From contig NZ_LMLP01000003.1 of NCBI RefSeq assembly GCF_001421965.1, positions 70,093 to 134,092 on the forward strand: a stretch of 64,000 nt of DNA. The letters are read 5' to 3'. The notes under the pieces are model-generated. The model saw only the letters and a list, made by a program, of their open reading frames with translations, did no database searches and had not been told where the DNA came from. Position 1 is the stretch's first letter. Every line of letters begins with the position of its first letter. Of the stretch, positions 59,208 to 64,000 are shown one piece after another. The DNA is from Sphingomonas sp. Leaf67 (GTDB lineage: Bacteria; Pseudomonadota; Alphaproteobacteria; Sphingomonadales; Sphingomonadaceae). Position numbers and translations under genes: made by a program.

Positions 59208-60679
59208 CAGCGGTCCTTAGTGTAGGTGGCGCGGTCAGGGACGGGATCGGGGATGGCGGCGTCGCTCCATCCGCCGCCCATCGCGGTCATCAATTGTACC
59301 AGCGCGGTCGCGCGGTCGGCGCGCGCCTGCACCAGTCCGTTCTGCGCCGACAGCAGCGACGATTCCGCCTGGTTGAGCGTCGTGAAGTCGGTTAGCCCCG
59401 AGCGATATTGCAGCCGCGACAGCAGCGCGAAGTTGCGCGCGGCATCGGCGGCGACCGTGAACTCGCGCTCGCGCGCGGTTGCGCTGTCGACCGAGACGAT
59501 GGCGTTCTCGACATCTTCCAGCGCGGTCAGCACCGTCTGTTTATACGCGGCGAAGGCGGCGTCGGCGGCGGCGCGCTGGCCGCGCACCTGCGCGCGCAAT
59601 CGCCCGCCGTCGAAGATGGTCTGCGCGATCGAGGCGAACAGCCGGCCGTTGATGATATCGGTCAGCGCGGTGAACGAGGTCGCGTTGGTATCGACCGTGC
59701 CGCCGAGGCTGAGCGCCGGATAGAGTTGCGCGGTCGCGACCCCGATCTGCGCGACGGCGGCGGCCAGATTGCGCTCGGCGGCCAGCACGTCGGGGCGCAG
59801 CCGCAGCGTGTCGGCGGGGATGCCGGTACCGATCCGCGGGTCGGCGCTGGGGATCGCGGCGGTCTGCGCCATCTCGGCCCTGAGTGCGCCGGGGGCCTGG
59901 CCGGTCAGCACGCCGAGGCGCGCGACGGCGGCGGCATAGCTCGCCTCGATCTGCGGCAATTGCGCGGCGGTCTGGGCACGGGCGGTGCGCGCCTGTTCGA
60001 CGTCGAGCGAGGAGACGAGGCCGGCCTGCACCCGGAAGCCGGCGATCTCCAGATTGTCGTCCTGCAGCGCGATCGATGCGCGGGCATTGGCCAGTTGCGC
60101 CTGCGCGAGTCGCGCGGTCAGATAGTTGCGCGCAATCTCCGACTGGACCGACAGCAGTACCGTCGCATAGTCGTAGCGGGTCGCGTCGAGCTGCGCGCGG
60201 CTCGACGCGATGCCGCTGCGGACGCCGCCGAAGATGTCGGCGGTATAGCGGGCGTCGGCTCCGACCGAGAAACTGTCCGACGCGCCGATATTGCGCTGGA
60301 CGATGGTGCCGTCGGGCAGGGTGGTGGTGCCGCCGCCGCCGCGCAGCACTTCGAGTCGCGAATAGCTGCCCGAGGCGGACAGTTGTGGGAACAGCGACGC
60401 GCGGCTATGCACCAGTTGCTCGCGCGCCTGTCGCAATCGAGCGACCGCCTGTGCCACGTCGAGATTGTCGGCGGCGGCGCGGTCGACCAGTTGAACCAGC
60501 AACGGATCGCCGAACCGTGCCCACCAGCGGGTCAGGTCCTCGCGCGGCGCCGGCGTCGCTGCCACCGAAAAGGCGGGCGGTACGCCCAGTGCGGCGTCAA
60601 CCGGCGCGCGGTACACGGGGCCGGTGGTACAGGCACTCGCCAGTAACGCGAGGCCAGGCAGGGCGGTGCGGCGCAACAT
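59207..60679 (-). CDS. Outer-membrane efflux lipoprotein (NodT/OprM family)
   Basis: 490 residues from ATG 60679. Lipoprotein signal LALLASAC, then two TolC-type repeats of helices and short strands (TRWWARFGDPLLVQLVDRAA, SYAAAVARLGVLTGQAPGAL, LRLRPDVLAAERNLAAAVAQIG). It is the outer-membrane channel for the MacAB-like pump that follows. First gene of a probable operon running OMF, adaptor, ATPase, permease, msrA. Confidence 0.92.
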   Translation of the reverse strand: MLRRTALPGLALLASACTTGPVYRAPVDAALGVPPAFSVAATPAPREDLTRWWARFGDPLLVQLVDRAAADNLDVAQAVARLRQAREQLVHSRASLFPQLSASGSYSRLEVLRGGGGTTTLPDGTIVQRNIGASDSFSVGADARYTADIFGGVRSGIASSRAQLDATRYDYATVLLSVQSEIARNYLTARLAQAQLANARASIALQDDNLEIAGFRVQAGLVSSLDVEQARTARAQTAAQLPQIEASYAAAVARLGVLTGQAPGALRAEMAQTAAIPSADPRIGTGIPADTLRLRPDVLAAERNLAAAVAQIGVATAQLYPALSLGGTVDTNATSFTALTDIINGRLFASIAQTIFDGGRLRAQVRGQRAAADAAFAAYKQTVLTALEDVENAIVSVDSATAREREFTVAADAARNFALLSRLQYRSGLTDFTTLNQAESSLLSAQNGLVQARADRATALVQLMTAMGGGWSDAAIPDPVPDRATYTKDR

Positions 60680-60858
60680 CGATAAACGATATGTGGAAAT
60701 GAAGCGGTCGTCCAGCACGAAACTGTCGCAGTTTGTCGCCGGCGACCGCGTCGGATATTGATCCGAAATGGAGCCGGTGATCCGCAGGCGGTGCACCATG
60801 GTAGCCCGCCGTTAACGCCACTGCGATATGGTTCATCTGAACCGGATCAGAGTGGCGA

Positions 60859-61818
60859 ATGGGCATGGCAGACAGTATCGGCGCACGGGCGCTGCGGTTT
60901 CTTGATGCGCAAAGGCTGGATCATAGTCCGGAACATTATGCGTTCGCCTATCGATATCTGACGGGCGTCGATCGGGAATTTTCGGATGCGGTCGATCGCG
61001 AGATCGAGGGCGGGGTGCGGCTGCGCGAGGAGGCGGTCCGTTCGCTGATGCCCGAAACCGCGTCGCCGTTCAGCGACGGTACGTTCGACCGGCTGACGAT
61101 CCAGCTGCTCGAATTGCTGACCAAGGTGTCGGCCGCGACCGGCGGGCTGAACCAGGACCTGACCCGTACCGCTGCCGAACTGGTGTCGGCCGAACCGCAA
61201 CAGATCCACCGGCTGGTCGTGTTCATGATCGACCGCACCGCCGAGGCGGAAAGCTCGCTGTCGGCGGCACTGCAACAGGCGCAGGTGCTGCGCGACACGC
61301 TGAACGGCGTGCGAGAGGGGATGGGACGCGATCCGCTGACCGGGTTGCCGGGCTGGGAAGCGATGGTGGAGCGGCTCGACGCGTGTCTCAACACGATCGG
61401 TCATTGTTCGGTGGCGGTGGTCGATATCGACCAGCTGGACGAATTCGTCGCGACGCATGGACCGGCGATGGGCGACCGGGTGCTGAAGGCGGCGGCGATG
61501 ACGCTGAAGGACGCGTGCGCGCCGTACCAGGTCGGGCGGTGGGGCGACACGTCGTTCCTGACCGTCATCGACGAACCCGATCTGGCGACCGGGATCGCCC
61601 GGCTGGAGAGCGCCTGCGCCGAAATGGCGTCGCGCCACCTGCGGGTACGCGAAACCGACGAGCCTTTGGGGCAGGTCACGCTGTCGGCCGGCGTCGCGAC
61701 CAGTCGCGGGCGGTTGTCGCGCGACCTGACCAAGGCGGCGGTCCGCCTGTCGCGCAAGGCCCGCAAACAGGGTGGCAACCGCGTATTGGCCGAGGCGCGG
61801 CTGATCGAGATCGGCTGA
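60859..61818 (+). CDS. Degenerate GGDEF-domain protein
   Basis: 319 residues. A helical N-terminal sensory part (about 1-150) is followed by a GGDEF fold beginning DPLTGLPGWEAMVERLD. The active-site loop reads RWGDTSFLTV instead of R-x-GGDEF, so the metal and GTP residues are lost and cyclase activity is not expected; no RxxD inhibitory site is clear. It may act as a binding or scaffold protein. Divergent from the efflux operon, with 179 bases between. Confidence 0.85.
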   Translation: MGMADSIGARALRFLDAQRLDHSPEHYAFAYRYLTGVDREFSDAVDREIEGGVRLREEAVRSLMPETASPFSDGTFDRLTIQLLELLTKVSAATGGLNQDLTRTAAELVSAEPQQIHRLVVFMIDRTAEAESSLSAALQQAQVLRDTLNGVREGMGRDPLTGLPGWEAMVERLDACLNTIGHCSVAVVDIDQLDEFVATHGPAMGDRVLKAAAMTLKDACAPYQVGRWGDTSFLTVIDEPDLATGIARLESACAEMASRHLRVRETDEPLGQVTLSAGVATSRGRLSRDLTKAAVRLSRKARKQGGNRVLAEARLIEIG

Positions 61819-62534
61819 CACGGTTCGAAACGGGCGTGTTGCGCCCGCGAAGCGCAGGCCGGATAGTGGCAAAGGTGTCACGCGGGGCAGGTCGACCGAT
61901 GACCTCCAAATAAAGCATAGTAACGGGCGTGTCCGTTACTTGAGACGCGCCGAAATTCAGTCCTTGCATCGGAGACGCCCGGATCAGGGCGACGATACGA
62001 CTTTGCGCCTTGTCCCGTTCACCGTTCCGGCAGCGCCGGTGCCCCCCGAGCGGTCCTGGTGCGCCGCAGCGGAGATCGTCGTAACTATCCGATCTATTGA
62101 GATAATATAACGTGTTGCGAATCATGGTAAACGCGCGGTCGTTATGTCCGACAATGCTTGCCGGCAAACCGGCAAGACGCTGCCGGTCGCACGTTTCGAC
62201 GTACGACGAAACGGTGGAATCCGTCGATGAATAACATCGCTCGATTTTGGTTCCGACAACTGTTCCAATTTGGCGCGATTCTTGAACGTCTCATCGCCAG
62301 ACTGTCGACGGTGAAGGGAGCATCGCTTAGCCGCCAGAATAACGGCAACGGGCAACGGGGTCGTGCCGATCTCGTGACGAATAACGGGGCCGGCGGTGCG
62401 AACGTGTATCGTTGTAACAAGTATTTCCAAAAGTCGGATTATGGATCGGCGGAAAGCGGCCGGGTTGTCTTCGGGCAATGTGCGGCCGCGTGTTTGGCAA
62501 CAATCTGGATCGAGCATCTCGAGCGGGGATATTG
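61819..62534. promoter_or_regulatory. Long intergenic region before the edge surface protein
   Basis: 716 bases with lower GC in parts and no convincing gene. It holds a CGGGCG/CGCCCG hairpin at 61831-61847, a 22-base inverted repeat with perfect 8-base arms AGTAACGG/CCGTTACT at 61919-61940, and an AT-rich stretch near 62095-62115 that may be a promoter. A frame at 62158-62535 is open but lacks protein-like composition. Confidence 0.5.
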
Positions 62535-64000
62535 ATGACTATTTCTAGCGCGGTTTCTAATGGTGAAGTGTTCTTGCAGGGGACCTATCTGGGGATAGGG
62601 ATCAATCAATGGGGCGGCCTTGGCACGACCAAGAATGCTCCAAAGGGGTTTGCCACGGATTCCGATAGCGGTTTTCTGCGGAGCGGCCTGTTCGCCGACC
62701 TCGACGGGTTCGGCAAGGGCAAGGAAACGACCCTCGACGACGCGCTGCTGCAGGGTCGCTCGATCGAGGGGTTCAACATCGGCTACAACCTGGGTTCGAC
62801 CAAGGTCGTGCAAAGCAACCAGCTGCTGACCGGCTATTACCAGATCAAGGGTTCGCTCAGCGAGGCGTCGGCCAAGGGCAACGGCGTCGCGAACTGGGCC
62901 GGTGAGACCAAGGACAATCTGGGCGTCGCGCAGACGATCACCCTGGCCGACGATGCGAAGTATATTCGTATCGACGTGATCCTGACCAACAATTCGTCGG
63001 CGACGATGAGCGACGTCCGGTACATGCGGACCGCCGATCCCGATCAGTCGGGCAAGTATGCCACGACCAACAAGATCGAACAGCAGGACAGCAAGGGCGC
63101 GCTGGTGACGGCGCTGCTGCAGAAGGACACGCCGTTCTTCCTGTATTCGCAGGACTCGCGCGCCGATGCGTCGTTCTACGGCTTCGTCAATCTCGATCCC
63201 TATGCCTCGACCGCGACGTCGCAGGAGCAAGGGTATACCAGGACCGTCGATCAGACGCTGAACCTGACCTTCAGCCTCGGCACGCTGCGGGCGGGCCAGT
63301 CGACCAAGATCACCATGTATATGGGCGTCACCGACAATCTGTCGGCGACGATCTCGGAAATCAATTCCGGTACGGTCGTCACCCCGCCCCCGCCGCCGCC
63401 CCCGCCCCCGCCGCCGGCAGAAAATCTTGCCCCGATCGCGGTCGCCGACGCCTTTTCGGGCAAGGAAGATGGTCGCCTGTCGGGCAATGTCCTGTCGAAC
63501 GACCGCGATCCGGAGGGCAAGTCGCTGAGCGCGAGCCTGGTCGACGGTCCCAATAACGGCACCATCCAGTTTTCGGCCGATGGGAGCTTCATCTATGTCC
63601 CGAAGGCCGGGTGGAGCGGCAGCGACAGCTTCGTCTATGCGGCGTCGGACGGCGTCAACAAGACGAGCGCGGTGGTCAAGCTGACCGTCGACGCGGCACC
63701 GGTCATCATCGATCCGGTCGTCGACCCGGTGCTCGACCTGCTGCAGAACTACAACATCATCAACGGCAGCGGTACCGCGAACGAAGTACTGAGCGGTACG
63801 GCCGGTTCGGACGCCTTCTACTTCGGAACGGCCGCATCGTCGGGCAACGACCGCATCGTCAATTTCGGTTCGGACGATCTGCTGGTGATCGACAAGAAAC
63901 TGTATGATTACAACAACGACAATTATATCGGCCTGACCAACAATCGCGTCATCCTCGACGCCAGCGGAGACTCGGTGCAGATCGCGGGCGTATCGGCGCT
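62535..64000 (+). CDS. Large secreted surface protein (partial, cut by right edge)
   Basis: The frame is open from ATG 62535 to the end of the window, at least 488 residues. There is no Sec signal. An N-terminal beta-rich domain of about 275 residues of unknown family (SNGEVFLQGTYLGIGINQWG) is followed by a run of 11 prolines (about 283-293). Then comes a VCBS/cadherin-like tandem domain (about 295-385; SGNVLSNDRDPEGKSL, GTIQFSADGSFIYVPKAG, GSDSFVYAASDG) and the start of an RTX-like haemolysin-type region (GTANEVLSGTAGSDAFYFGTA). It is probably exported by type I secretion like the other RTX proteins here. Function unknown; adhesion or matrix association is inferred. Confidence 0.8.
   Translation, partial: MTISSAVSNGEVFLQGTYLGIGINQWGGLGTTKNAPKGFATDSDSGFLRSGLFADLDGFGKGKETTLDDALLQGRSIEGFNIGYNLGSTKVVQSNQLLTGYYQIKGSLSEASAKGNGVANWAGETKDNLGVAQTITLADDAKYIRIDVILTNNSSATMSDVRYMRTADPDQSGKYATTNKIEQQDSKGALVTALLQKDTPFFLYSQDSRADASFYGFVNLDPYASTATSQEQGYTRTVDQTLNLTFSLGTLRAGQSTKITMYMGVTDNLSATISEINSGTVVTPPPPPPPPPPPAENLAPIAVADAFSGKEDGRLSGNVLSNDRDPEGKSLSASLVDGPNNGTIQFSADGSFIYVPKAGWSGSDSFVYAASDGVNKTSAVVKLTVDAAPVIIDPVVDPVLDLLQNYNIINGSGTANEVLSGTAGSDAFYFGTAASSGNDRIVNFGSDDLLVIDKKLYDYNNDNYIGLTNNRVILDASGDSVQIAGVSA

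Noticed and set aside
57116..60679. ABC ATPase, adaptor and outer-membrane factor considered as the type I secretion system for the RTX proteins
   Set aside because: The ATPase is a MacB/LolD-type soluble subunit with a separate FtsX-type permease, not a fused HlyB-type exporter.
62158..62535. 125-codon open frame before the right-edge gene
   Set aside because: Mixed composition with no helix, signal or motif pattern and no ribosome site; more likely leader DNA.
63390..63423. C/G-rich low-complexity run
   Set aside because: It simply encodes the polyproline linker of the surface protein.

Overview
The window is about 65% GC, with tightly packed, often 4-base-overlapping genes, large TonB-dependent receptors and several RTX-type secreted proteins. 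This suggests an alphaproteobacterium of the Sphingomonadaceae (Sphingomonas or a close relative). A complete plasmid-type maintenance module (parA, parB, twin parS-like palindromes, repA and an iteron array) lies at 17.4-21.4 kb. The replicon is therefore probably a megaplasmid or chromid, although rpsU, a threonine synthase and katG are also present; an integrated plasmid is the alternative.

Layout. 0-2 kb: a serralysin-like M10 metalloprotease, with a divergent Inh/AprI-type protease inhibitor cut by the left edge. 2-6 kb: rpsU, a small DUF5818-like protein, an alpha/beta hydrolase coupled to a DUF3182 protein, and a CPA2 cation/proton antiporter. 6-10 kb: a three-subunit PaoABC-type molybdenum aldehyde/xanthine oxidoreductase. 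10-17 kb: a conserved unknown, a DUF2306 membrane protein, a DEDDh exonuclease with a BRCT-like tail, a family-2 glycoside hydrolase and katG. 17.4-24 kb: the partition/replication module, an HNH protein, a possibly frameshifted small protein and threonine synthase.

24-37 kb: a Pel exopolysaccharide locus with unusual architecture. Seven genes (pelG, a hydrolase-only pelA, pelB split in two, pelD, pelE, pelF) each overlap the next by 4 bases. Just upstream is a 1,367-residue protein with a PelA-like deacetylase region followed by cadherin-like repeats and a C-terminal RTX secretion domain. The PelA deacetylase seems to have been moved into a type-I-secreted protein. The PelD homologue has no GGDEF (c-di-GMP receptor) domain, and no pelC is seen.

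37-51 kb: a carbohydrate-uptake regulon. It holds a TonB receptor, a LacI regulator with an ABC ATPase, and a divergent operon for a secreted toroid-like protein, a binding lipoprotein, two permeases, a GH130 enzyme, a DUF1861 protein and an aldo/keto reductase. Two similar LacI-type operators lie in front of the TonB receptor and the ABC/GH130 operon. 50.9-55 kb: a VapBC toxin-antitoxin pair and a second TonB receptor. 55-61 kb: msrA, a MacAB-like efflux system with its outer-membrane factor, and a degenerate GGDEF protein. 62.5 kb to the end: a large secreted surface protein cut by the right edge.

Two kinds of dispersed inverted repeat occur between genes, two copies of each. No tRNA, rRNA, CRISPR array or insertion sequence was recognised.
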